DNA from: JAEYKI01 sp036679405 | Lineage (GTDB): Bacteria; Bacillota; Clostridia; Christensenellales; Christensenellaceae | Assembly (NCBI GenBank): GCA_036679405.1 | Contig: JAVBVZ010000047.1 | Coordinates: forward strand, 1 to 64,000 | Direction: 5' to 3' | Length of the DNA stretch: 64,000 bases | Part shown: positions 41,777 through 49,701 of the stretch, one piece after another | Numbering within the stretch: the stretch's first letter is position 1 | How the letters are laid out: each line of letters begins with the position of its first letter | Notes under the pieces: model-generated | What the model saw: the letters and a program-made list of their open reading frames with translations, nothing else | Databases searched by the model: none | What the model was told of the DNA's origin: nothing | Translations under genes and position numbers: made by a program

Positions 41777-42373
41777 ATGCAGACTTATCCGGTCAAAAAA
41801 AAGCTCTGTTCCCCCGCCCGGGCCTTCGGCATTGTGAGAAAGGCCATCCGCGCGCTGCCGGTTTTAAAACGGGCCGGTGATGACAACACTTTATCTCTGG
41901 CATTCAGGGAACGTTTGATGCTGGCCGTTACCCAGGTAAACAACTGCCCCATGTGTTCTTTTGCACACAGCCGGATCGCCTTGGAGGCAGGCATACCGGA
42001 TACGGACATTGCCGCTATGCTGGCCGGCGAAGCCGGGCATGTGCCTAAAGAAGAACTGCCTGCCGTTTTGTTCGCACAGCATTATGCGGACAGCCGGGGC
42101 AATCCGTCGCCTGAAACCTGGCGCCGGATTTGCGATGAATACGGTCCCAAAAAGGCGCTGGCCGTTTTAAGCGCCATCCAGGTGATCATGCTTGGAAATG
42201 CTTACGGGATCCCTTTTGGCTCCCTCAAAGGCCGCATAACCGGAAAAAAAGAGCAGATCGACAGCCGCAGCACCCTTGCCTATGAAATTGTTATGCTGTC
42301 TCTCCTTGTTGTATATATTCCGGCCGGATGCATTGCCGCGCTCTTTACGCGCACCGCTTCCTGTCCGGCTTAA
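41777..42373 (+). CDS. Carboxymuconolactone decarboxylase-like/AhpD-like protein
   Basis: 198 residues. NNCPMCSFAHSRIALEAG is the CxxC-x3-H redox motif of AhpD/CMD alkylhydroperoxidase-like domains, inside the expected helical bundle of ~130 residues. The C-terminal 35 residues form a hydrophobic helix (VMLSLLVVYIPAGCIAALF), so it is probably membrane-tethered, which is unusual for CMD proteins. 14 bases after the YhfC gene; third gene of the unit. Confidence 0.8.
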   Translation: MQTYPVKKKLCSPARAFGIVRKAIRALPVLKRAGDDNTLSLAFRERLMLAVTQVNNCPMCSFAHSRIALEAGIPDTDIAAMLAGEAGHVPKEELPAVLFAQHYADSRGNPSPETWRRICDEYGPKKALAVLSAIQVIMLGNAYGIPFGSLKGRITGKKEQIDSRSTLAYEIVMLSLLVVYIPAGCIAALFTRTASCPA

Positions 42374-42426
42374 AAACTTTTTGTCTCATTTCCATACCGC
42401 TTTATCATATGGTAATAAGATATAAA

Positions 42427-42457
42427 AAAGTCCTCTTACAATCTTGCAAGCAGACTC
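42427..42457 (-). terminator. Weak terminator
   Basis: On the minus strand an imperfect stem from AGTC to GACT is followed by TTTTTT. It lies directly downstream of the xylB-like remnant, at the position of the xylB terminator relative to intact xylB. Confidence 0.4.
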
Positions 42458-42470
42458 TTTAAGGCTAAAG

Positions 42471-42550
42471 TTATATCTTTGCAGCCATTTTAAAAGTGTC
42501 TTTCCAATTATAGCAGATCTGATCGTACACGTTCATGTATTCTATTCTTT
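42471..42550 (-). pseudogene. Displaced 3' end of a xylB-like gene
   Basis: On the minus strand this stretch reads EYMNVYDQICYNWKDTFKMAAKI-stop, aligning with the last residues of the xylulokinase at 44836 (EYMKVYDKLYYDLKDTFTMAAKM-stop; shown in full only as an alignment). By hand, 62 of the last 72 bases are identical (42471-42542 against 44836-44907). Just upstream, AGAAT is duplicated, breaking the frame, and similarity ends at about 42555 where the HD-GYP gene's stop begins. No start or RBS is present. It is a gene fragment, not a gene. Confidence 0.85.
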
Positions 42551-42560
42551 ATAGCTGTGC

Positions 42561-44564
42561 TTACATCCTTTTCGTACCGGAAGCATTTAATTTTGGAAAA
42601 ACTTTTTTTACAAAAACGTCAACCACTTCAGGGTCAAAATGCGTACCGGAGCATCTTATGATTTCTTTTAAAGCCTCCTCTTTGCTGATGGCATCCCGGT
42701 AACTTCTTCTGCTGGTCATCGCGTCATAGCTGTCGGAAACGGTGATGATTCTGGCCTCAATGGGTATTTCTTCACCCTTGAGCCCATTCGGATAGCCACT
42801 GCCGTCAAACTTTTCATGGTGATCAAGCACAAATTTTGCTATTTCGGAAAATTCCGCCATGGAGCTTAATATGCGCCATCCCGCCTCCGGATGTTTTTTT
42901 AGCTCACTCCATTCAAAATCACTAAGCCTGCCGGCCTTATTAAGGATTTTTTCGTCAATGCCGATTTTACCGATGTCATGAACAAGCCCGGCTATTCTGA
43001 TTTGATTGATATCGTCTTTTTCAAAATTCATTTCGGCTGCAATGGCTCCGCACAGCGCGCTGACTCTTTTGGAGTGCTGGGATTCCCTGTTGCTTTTTTC
43101 AAACAATGCATTCATGATAACATCGACTGTCTTGCTCCTGGTACTTGCATGCTCGTATACTTTATGGATATACATATTGTTCTCTGCGTTTGCCAGTATA
43201 TGGAAAATCTGTTGTTCTTCGCTCACTTTTGCCGCATACCCGAAAGAAACCGAAAACTGTATACGTCCCGGTTTTTCCTTTGCTATCAAATCTTCTATCC
43301 GTTTGATCAGGTTACCTGCTTCGGGTGCACCGCTTTTCGTTAAAGCAATAACAAATTCGTCCCCGCCGAGCCGGGCGACAAGATCGTCCGCCCGGCATGC
43401 TTTTTGAATGATTCCCGCAGTTTTTCTAAGGTAATTATCCCCGGTCTCATGTCCGAAAGAATCGTTTATAAATTTCAGCCCGTTTATATCCCCCATTACT
43501 ATCGACAGCGGAAGATTTTTTCTTGTATCCAGCCTTTTAAGTTCTTCTTCAAAAAAACGCCGGTTATATAACCCCGTAAGCTGATCATGATAACTCAGGT
43601 GCACAAGTTCTTCTTCCGCTTTTTTCCGGTCTGTAACGTCTTTGGAAAATCCCAGAAACCGGTTCTCTGTCAATTTTACGGCAGCGATCGTCCACCACCG
43701 GTTTGTACCGTTCTTATGTTTATATTGCAGAACTCCGTTCACTGCACCGTCTTTTGATAGTTTGTCAAACAAATTCATCGCGTCGGTTTTATATCCTTCG
43801 GACGTAATGTCCCGTAACGTCATTTGCAAAAGTTCTTTTCTGCTGTATCCCGTTATTTCGGAAGCCGCCCGGTTGACTTCTATGTAATTCCCTTTTTCAT
43901 CTGCTACAAAAACTCCGTCCGGCGCGTTTTCAATATAGCTGCTGTATTTTTGTTCGCTTTCCTTAAGCGCGTCCGCCGCCGCTTTACGTTCTGTTATATC
44001 AGTGAATATAACGGCAAATTGTTTTGGCTGCGGGGAATAAGCGACCACTTCATAATACCTTCCCAGCTCCTTTGAATAATTTTCATATATCTTCGGCTCT
44101 CGGGTCAGCGCACGGGTTTTTTCTCTGACCAGGCGGGCCAGCCGCTCTTTTTCCTGTGATTTTTCAATGTTGGCTTTTCTGATTTTAGCCATCGCGCGTA
44201 TCTGGGCCGTCAGTTCGCTTTCATTTACGGGTTTTGCCAAAAAAGCGTCCCCCCCGCATTCCATTGCACGTATCCGGCTTTCTCTGTCATCTTTGAAGGC
44301 GGTAACAAAAACAACCGGTATTTCCCTCAACGCCCTGTTTGACTTCAATTTGCGGCAAACCTCAAAACCGTCCATTCCCGGCATGACAACGTCAAGAAGA
44401 ATCACATCCGGTTCTTCTTTTTTGGCAATCTCAAGCGCAAGGTTGCCGCTTAGAGCGGTAAATACGGAAGCTTCAAAAAAATTATCGGCTATAAGCGCCT
44501 TTAGGCTGGTAAGATTATCGGGGTTGTCGTCAACCGCTAAAACTTTTATTTTTCCACTTTTCAT
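42561..44564 (-). CDS. Response regulator with PAS, GGDEF and HD-GYP domains
   Basis: 667 residues. Receiver domain (about 6-122) with acidic pair VDDN and phosphoacceptor D58 in ILLDVVMPG; a shortened PAS segment (about 160-195); a full PAS domain (about 205-320) ending in FSKDVTDRKKAEEEL; GGDEF (about 330-490) with intact RLGGDEF and an I-site RADD five residues before it; HD-GYP (about 500-660) with HDIGKIG and HHEKFDGSGYP. It could both make and break cyclic di-GMP. RBS AGGGGTG at the ATG at 44564. No partner histidine kinase adjacent. Its flanks suggest it was inserted beside xylB. Confidence 0.92.
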   Translation of the reverse strand: MKSGKIKVLAVDDNPDNLTSLKALIADNFFEASVFTALSGNLALEIAKKEEPDVILLDVVMPGMDGFEVCRKLKSNRALREIPVVFVTAFKDDRESRIRAMECGGDAFLAKPVNESELTAQIRAMAKIRKANIEKSQEKERLARLVREKTRALTREPKIYENYSKELGRYYEVVAYSPQPKQFAVIFTDITERKAAADALKESEQKYSSYIENAPDGVFVADEKGNYIEVNRAASEITGYSRKELLQMTLRDITSEGYKTDAMNLFDKLSKDGAVNGVLQYKHKNGTNRWWTIAAVKLTENRFLGFSKDVTDRKKAEEELVHLSYHDQLTGLYNRRFFEEELKRLDTRKNLPLSIVMGDINGLKFINDSFGHETGDNYLRKTAGIIQKACRADDLVARLGGDEFVIALTKSGAPEAGNLIKRIEDLIAKEKPGRIQFSVSFGYAAKVSEEQQIFHILANAENNMYIHKVYEHASTRSKTVDVIMNALFEKSNRESQHSKRVSALCGAIAAEMNFEKDDINQIRIAGLVHDIGKIGIDEKILNKAGRLSDFEWSELKKHPEAGWRILSSMAEFSEIAKFVLDHHEKFDGSGYPNGLKGEEIPIEARIITVSDSYDAMTSRRSYRDAISKEEALKEIIRCSGTHFDPEVVDVFVKKVFPKLNASGTKRM

Positions 44565-44781
44565 AAAGCACCCCTTTATGCGCTCCAAGATACTTTTTGT
44601 TAAATATTCAAACAAAGTTTTTGATTTATCTTTTATTCCCGATGCCCATGAAAGCTTTTCTGTTTTGTACGCCGGTGATGACCATAGGAAAAATAAATGT
44701 GATTGGTAAATTGCTTTTTTTAATTATAGCATTATCAGCGCTAAATATCCATATAAACAGCTTACAGGCCGCATGAAGCGC

Positions 44782-44813
44782 CAAAAAGCTCCGCCGGCAG
44801 GGCCGGCGGAGCT
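44782..44813 (-). terminator. Terminator of the xylB operon
   Basis: AGCTCCGCCGGC-AGG-GCCGGCGGAGCT, a perfect 12-base-pair stem with TTTTT on the minus strand. The remaining spacer (44565-44780) is A/T-rich and probably carries the promoter of the GGDEF/HD-GYP gene. Confidence 0.9.
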
Positions 44814-44835
44814 AAATGAAGGGCCGTTTGTTTTT

Positions 44836-46335
44836 TTACATTTTTGCAGCCATTGTAAAAGTGTCTTTCAAATCATAGTAGAGCTTATCGTATACTTTCA
44901 TGTATTCTTTATACAGCGCCACATTTTCGGCGATGGGCTCTATCACTTCTTTTACTTCATGCACGTCCGTTGCATCAAGGCTCTTCCACACGCCTTCTCC
45001 CACACCCGCAACAATTGCACCGCCGTAAGCGCCGCCTTCGGCCGCACCGGCAAGAATTTTTACCGGCAGGTCAAAGATGTCCGCAACGATCTGTTTCCAC
45101 AAAGTGGATTTTGCCGCGCCGCCCGACAGGATGACTTCTTTGAATTTCAGGTTCGGATTGGTCGCAAGGATCAGGTTCACAATCTGCTTAAGGCCGTACA
45201 CCACGCCTTCCATGACTGCGCGGGCCAAATCTCCTTTTCTTGTCAGCAGAGACATGCCAAAGAACACGCCCCGCGCATCCGGGTCCGGATACGGGCTGCG
45301 CTCGCCGGTCAGATACGGCAGGAACTGCACGCCGCCTGCGCCCACCGGGCTTTGCTCCGCGCCATGGTTAATTTCTACAAAGGGCGCGTTGCTCTCCGTA
45401 TAAAAAGTATTTTTAAACCATTCCATGGAACCGGCGCAGGAAAGCTGGCAGCCGAAGGCCATCCATTTGTCGGCCGCGTTATTGCAGAAAAACTGCAGCT
45501 TGCCTTCTTTGTTTTCGCCAAAGCTGTTCATGGCGGTCGCCACCACGCCGGAGGTGCCCATGACTACGCCCAGCGTGCCTTCCTTCACGATGCCCATGCC
45601 GGTGTTCTGGATGACCGCGTCACCGCCGCCGCCATAAACCGGTATGCCTTCCGGAAGTCCCGTGCTTTTTGCGGCCTCAGCCGTCACATAGCCGGTGATC
45701 TCGTCGGATTCATATACCTTGGGGAACATCTCAAAAGGAAAGCCGAGCTTTTCAATAAGCTCTTTTGCCCATTTGCGGCTCTTTACGTCAAACAGCCCGG
45801 TGCCCGAAGCATCTGAAACGTCGGTTGCGATCTCTCCGGTCAGCTTTAACCGGATATAGTCTTTGGGCATTGCAAACTTTTTGATTTTTGCAAAATTATC
45901 CGGCTCGTTTTTCTTGACCCAGAGGATCTTTCCGCCGGTATACCCGGTCAGCATGGTGTTGTTGGTATAAGAGACCAGGCCGTCTATGCCGCCCGCCGCC
46001 GCAATGATCTCGGCGCATTCCGCACCCGTCCGCTGGTCGTTCCAGAGTATGGCGTTGCGGACCACATTATTATCCTTGTCCAGCGCCACCAGTCCGTGCA
46101 TCTGGCCGGAAAATCCGATGGCCGCAATGTTTTTTTTGTCGACGCCGTCAAGCATTTCGCCGAGGGCTTCGCGCGTCCCTTTCCACCAGTCGTCCGGCTT
46201 TTGTTCGGACCACGCCGGTTTGGGAGTATACAGGGGATATTCCTTGGTGACCGATTTGACCACGCTTCCCGCCTCGTCTATGATCAGGCATTTCACCCCG
46301 CTGGTCCCGGGGTCTATTCCGATAAGATACTTCAT
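44836..46335 (-). CDS. xylB: Xylulokinase (FGGY family)
   Basis: 499 residues. Two FGGY domains: IGIDPGTSGVKCLIID at the N-terminus (phosphate 1), GFSGQMHGLVALD (about 74-86, diagnostic for xylulokinase), and GGGGDAVIQNTGMG plus ILSGGAAKSTLWKQIVADI in the second domain. It phosphorylates D-xylulose to the 5-phosphate. RBS AAGGAGGG. Third gene of a unit with the HAD-IIA phosphatase and the glycerol-1-phosphate dehydrogenase; no xylA or pentose transporter is next to it, so another ketose or polyol is possible. Confidence 0.88.
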   Translation of the reverse strand: MKYLIGIDPGTSGVKCLIIDEAGSVVKSVTKEYPLYTPKPAWSEQKPDDWWKGTREALGEMLDGVDKKNIAAIGFSGQMHGLVALDKDNNVVRNAILWNDQRTGAECAEIIAAAGGIDGLVSYTNNTMLTGYTGGKILWVKKNEPDNFAKIKKFAMPKDYIRLKLTGEIATDVSDASGTGLFDVKSRKWAKELIEKLGFPFEMFPKVYESDEITGYVTAEAAKSTGLPEGIPVYGGGGDAVIQNTGMGIVKEGTLGVVMGTSGVVATAMNSFGENKEGKLQFFCNNAADKWMAFGCQLSCAGSMEWFKNTFYTESNAPFVEINHGAEQSPVGAGGVQFLPYLTGERSPYPDPDARGVFFGMSLLTRKGDLARAVMEGVVYGLKQIVNLILATNPNLKFKEVILSGGAAKSTLWKQIVADIFDLPVKILAGAAEGGAYGGAIVAGVGEGVWKSLDATDVHEVKEVIEPIAENVALYKEYMKVYDKLYYDLKDTFTMAAKM

Positions 46336-46345
46336 TTTTCCCTCC

Positions 46346-47173
46346 TTATTCGCTGAGCGCGCGGTAAATATCCGCCACGCTGTCCAATATATAATCCGGT
46401 TTCACGTCTCCGTCCATGATCTCCGCGTAAGTGACTTCGCCCGAAAGCACGGCAATACCGCAAATGCCGCCCACAACCGCCGTCTTGATATCCGTATACA
46501 GCCGGTCGCCCACGATTGCCGTTTTTCTGCGGGACGTGCCTGTCTTATCCAAAATATAATCCACCGTATGAGCAAACGGCTTGCCCACAAATTCCGGTTC
46601 AATACCCGTTGCATGGGTAATCATTGCGCTCATGGACCCGCAGTCCGGCCAGAATCTTCCGCCGGGGAGCGGGCACACCCGGTCAATATTGGTTGCCAGA
46701 AACTTTGCGCCGCCGTCAATCAGACGGCAAAGGGTATCCGCTTTTTCAAAATCAAACGTGGTATCAAACCCCAGCACCACATAGTCCGCTTTTGGGGTGC
46801 CACCCGGCAAAAGAATGATTCCCGCGTCCCGAAACTGCTTTTCCAGTTCGGGCGTTCCCGCCAGATAGACCGCCGGGGCGTCCATCAGCGTTTTTAAATA
46901 ATGGATCATCACGTCTCCGGATGTCATGATATGCGCCCGGGTAATACCCTCAAAACCCAGTTTTTCAAGTTTTTCCACATAATCCAGCGGCGCCTTGGAC
47001 GAATTGTTTGTGAAAAAATAAAACGCCTTTTTCTGCGCGCGCAAAAGCTCTATCAGTTCTTTGGCCCCGTCTATGAGCTCGTAGCCCAGATTGATGGTGC
47101 CGTCCATATCAAACACAAAACACTCAAGTTCCCCAAGGCCTGCACACTGCTCGTTTTGTTTCCCTTTGGACAT
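46346..47173 (-). CDS. HAD-IIA sugar phosphatase (NagD/AraL-like)
   Basis: 275 residues. Nucleophile motif VFDMDGTINLG, FFTNNSS (motif II), the C2-type cap, and VGDRLYTDIK (motif IV) are present in the expected order. NagD/AraL proteins dephosphorylate sugar phosphates with broad specificity. RBS AAGGAGGAG. Sits between the G1P dehydrogenase gene (10 bases) and xylB (10 bases), which is the araL-like place. Confidence 0.88.
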   Translation of the reverse strand: MSKGKQNEQCAGLGELECFVFDMDGTINLGYELIDGAKELIELLRAQKKAFYFFTNNSSKAPLDYVEKLEKLGFEGITRAHIMTSGDVMIHYLKTLMDAPAVYLAGTPELEKQFRDAGIILLPGGTPKADYVVLGFDTTFDFEKADTLCRLIDGGAKFLATNIDRVCPLPGGRFWPDCGSMSAMITHATGIEPEFVGKPFAHTVDYILDKTGTSRRKTAIVGDRLYTDIKTAVVGGICGIAVLSGEVTYAEIMDGDVKPDYILDSVADIYRALSE

Positions 47174-47183
47174 CTGCTCCTCC

Positions 47184-48218
47184 TTAATAAACCGCGTTGT
47201 AAATTTTGGTCAGGTTGTCGTCCTCCAGGCTGATCTCGTCCAAAATGGTGTAGCGCCCTTTGCGCGTCCCGCGGGCAATCTTCATTACATGCAGGTACTC
47301 CTCAAACGTGATCCCCAGCTCTTCAAAAGTTGTGGGCATGTCAAACGACTTCAAAAAATCCCGAATGGCGTCCACGTCGCCGCCGTATAAATATTCTACC
47401 AGCAAAGACGCCACCGCGGCCTGTATGCCGTGGGAGATCCCTTTGCCGATCGAGTCGATCCCGTGACTGATCAGATGCTCCGCCCCGGAAGACGGACGTG
47501 AATTGCCGGTAATATTCATTGCCAGGCCGGAAAGAACGATCGATTCGGCCAACTGCGTTAAAAACTTGTCGTCGGCAAGGGAAGAACCCTGGTACTGCAA
47601 TACCGCGCGCACGGCGGTACCGGATATGATGTACGCAAAATCATCCATCTCCGCAAAGCCTTTGTCCGCAGCTTTTTTCCAGTCCTTGAGCGCGGTAATG
47701 TTGGAAACCAGATCGCCCAGCCCGGAAGTAATGAGCTGCCGCGGCGCATCTTTTATAATGTCCAGATCCATTAAAATAAATTCCGGAATTTTACACTGCA
47801 GGCTGCGCACGCTGCCTCCGTCAAACTTCAGCACGGCAATGGGGCTCGCCACCCCGTCGTGGGAAATGGATGTCGGCACGCTCACAAAAGTCCGCTTGCT
47901 CATGGATGCGGCATACTTGCCCACATCCAGCACTTTTCCGCCGCCCATGGCCACCACCACGTTGAAGTCTTTATTGATGATATAATAAGCCATCAAAAGA
48001 GCTTCCCGCAGGGATCCCGCTTTTACAAATTCACGTTTTACTTCTTTGGCGTTCTCAGACAAAAAAGAAAACAGCGTTTCCCCGTACAGTTTGCCGACCA
48101 CTTTGTCGCATATCAGCATCACGCGGTCGGTTTTTTTTATTGCGCCGGTGGATAAAAGTTCGCTGTACAGAATGCCGCCGCCGATTTTGAGGCAAACGGG
48201 AACACAAAACGTATTCAT
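47184..48218 (-). CDS. egsA: sn-Glycerol-1-phosphate dehydrogenase (AraM/EgsA-like)
   Basis: 344 residues, iron/zinc alcohol dehydrogenase fold. AMGGGKVLDVGKYAA (NAD-binding) and SVPTSISHDGVASPIAVL match the G1PDH group, and GAEHLISHGID supplies metal-binding histidines. The enzyme reduces DHAP to sn-glycerol 1-phosphate; in Bacillus the AraM product feeds heptaprenylglyceryl phosphate synthesis. Weak RBS (GAAGGG at distance). First gene of the three-gene unit. A general polyol dehydrogenase is the main alternative. Confidence 0.82.
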   Translation of the reverse strand: MNTFCVPVCLKIGGGILYSELLSTGAIKKTDRVMLICDKVVGKLYGETLFSFLSENAKEVKREFVKAGSLREALLMAYYIINKDFNVVVAMGGGKVLDVGKYAASMSKRTFVSVPTSISHDGVASPIAVLKFDGGSVRSLQCKIPEFILMDLDIIKDAPRQLITSGLGDLVSNITALKDWKKAADKGFAEMDDFAYIISGTAVRAVLQYQGSSLADDKFLTQLAESIVLSGLAMNITGNSRPSSGAEHLISHGIDSIGKGISHGIQAAVASLLVEYLYGGDVDAIRDFLKSFDMPTTFEELGITFEEYLHVMKIARGTRKGRYTILDEISLEDDNLTKIYNAVY

Positions 48219-48266
48219 AGAAATAAAAACACAACCCTTCGTCTTGACTGCCGCCGGGGGCGTTGT

Positions 48267-48298
48267 TAAAAAAGGGGGAATACACCCGTACTCCCCCG
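48267..48298 (-). terminator. Terminator of pfkA
   Basis: GGGGGA and TCCCCC flank a 12-base loop, followed by TTTTTT on the minus strand. Confidence 0.8.
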
Positions 48299-48311
48299 GT
48301 TATTTGAAACC

Positions 48312-49280
48312 TTAAACGTTCTCGGACAGTATCTTGAATTCTTCGTACAAATCCATGTCAAACTTCAGTTCCATGGAAAGTGCTTCATCAATGTCCTCAT
48401 CAATGATTTTATCTTCGCGGATGCCCACCACGCGGTTGCCGATGCCCTGGGACAAAAGCTCCACTGCGCGAATGCCCATGCGGCTTGCGCGGATACGGTC
48501 AAACGCGGACGGATTCCCGCCCCGCTGGATATATCCCAAAACAATGGCCTTTGCGTCCAAATTGGCTTTGGCGCGAATATAGTTTGCCAGTGCCTCGCCC
48601 CGTCCGGCACCTTCCGCAATAAGAACAATACTGGTCATCTTGCCCTTGATGCGCGCTTCTACAATCTTTTCGCTGATCGCGTCCACGTCAAAATCCACTT
48701 CGGGAACAATAACGTGCTCCGCGCCGCCGGCAATGCCCGCGCGAAGCGCAATGTCGCCGCATTTGTTTCCCATGACTTCAATAATGCCGATACGCTCATG
48801 GGATTCCATAGTATCATGGATCTTGGCCATCTCGCTGATCACGCTGTTTACCGCAGTGTCGAATCCAATGGTGTAATCGGTATAGGCAAGGTCGTTGTCT
48901 ATGGTGCCGGGAATGCCGATGGTCGGGATTCCAAGGTGGCTTAAAACCTTTGCGCCCTGGAAGCTTCCGTCCCCGCCGATCACCACCATGCCCGAAATGC
49001 CGAAAGCGCGGATCACATGCAGCGCCTTTTGCTGGCCTTCGGGGGTCTTGAATGCTTCGCAGCGCGCGGTCCTGAGAATCGTGCCGCCCTTGTGTTCAAT
49101 GCCTTCCACGTCTTCCACTTTCACACGGGAGACCCGTCCATCTATCAGACCGGCGTATCCTTTGGTAATGCCCATTACCGTGAGGCCCGCATTTTCGGCC
49201 GCCATTACAACGGCACGGATACCGGCATTCATGCCGGGTGTATCGCCGCCGCTTGTCAAAATTCCAATTCTCTGTTTCAT
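48312..49280 (-). CDS. pfkA: 6-Phosphofructokinase
   Basis: 322 residues, ATP-dependent PfkA. ILTSGGDTPGMNAGIR (nucleotide loop), GGDGSFQGA, the catalytic GTIDNDLAYTDYTIGFDTA (in part) and QRGGNPSAFDR are intact; the Gly at the position before SFQG suggests ATP rather than PPi use. RBS GGGAG before the ATG at 49280; 42 codons of open frame upstream have no RBS. Downstream of dnaE and a small gene; no pyruvate kinase follows. Confidence 0.95.
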   Translation of the reverse strand: MKQRIGILTSGGDTPGMNAGIRAVVMAAENAGLTVMGITKGYAGLIDGRVSRVKVEDVEGIEHKGGTILRTARCEAFKTPEGQQKALHVIRAFGISGMVVIGGDGSFQGAKVLSHLGIPTIGIPGTIDNDLAYTDYTIGFDTAVNSVISEMAKIHDTMESHERIGIIEVMGNKCGDIALRAGIAGGAEHVIVPEVDFDVDAISEKIVEARIKGKMTSIVLIAEGAGRGEALANYIRAKANLDAKAIVLGYIQRGGNPSAFDRIRASRMGIRAVELLSQGIGNRVVGIREDKIIDEDIDEALSMELKFDMDLYEEFKILSENV

Positions 49281-49308
49281 CAAATTCTCCCAAAAAAATA
49301 AAAATCTA

Positions 49309-49503
49309 TTATGCCATACCGCGTTCCGCCAGTATCTCTCTGGCCTCCAGCGCCTCGGATTCCAAAACAAGAATCTCATAGATTCCCGTTCCCTTTTTTC
49401 TTGCAACAGGCCGTAATTCTACCAGCAGCCCTTCTTTTTGCAGGATTTCCTGCGCCCTTAAGGCTGCCGCCCGGTCTTTCATAATGCTGACCACGACCCA
49501 CAT
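49309..49503 (-). CDS. Small protein, DUF2007-like pattern
   Basis: 64 residues from the ATG at 49503 (GGGGAGG at ideal spacing). MWVVVSIMKDRAAALRAQEILQKEGLLVELRPV... is a small alpha/beta pattern (beta-helix-beta) like DUF2007 signal-transducing proteins, ending with a helix (SEALEAREILAERGM). Encoded between dnaE and pfkA. Function unknown. The longer open frame upstream contains no RBS. Confidence 0.7.
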   Translation of the reverse strand: MWVVVSIMKDRAAALRAQEILQKEGLLVELRPVARKKGTGIYEILVLESEALEAREILAERGMA

Positions 49504-49701
49504 ACCAAGCGCCTCCCCATCATACCCCAAAAAGTTTCCCGGCTTTCCGGGGGGACCCGCCAAGATCCGGCCGCGCTTTTGCGGCCGCCTTTATTCCACG
49601 TATGCCGTCTGATCCTGCGGCCTTGAAAAAAGCCGCTGCAATCCTATTTCGTCACCCATTTTATCATAATTTTCAATCAAATTACAATGATTTTTGTAAT
49701 T

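Noticed and set aside
44773..45816. Plus-strand frame of about 347 codons under xylB
   Set aside because: Antisense to xylB, and its translation resembles no family I know.
49569..49590. Hairpin between dnaE and the 64-residue gene as terminator
   Set aside because: The stem GGCCGC/GCGGCC is good but is followed on the minus strand by GGATCTTGG rather than T's. It may slow transcription but does not look intrinsic.
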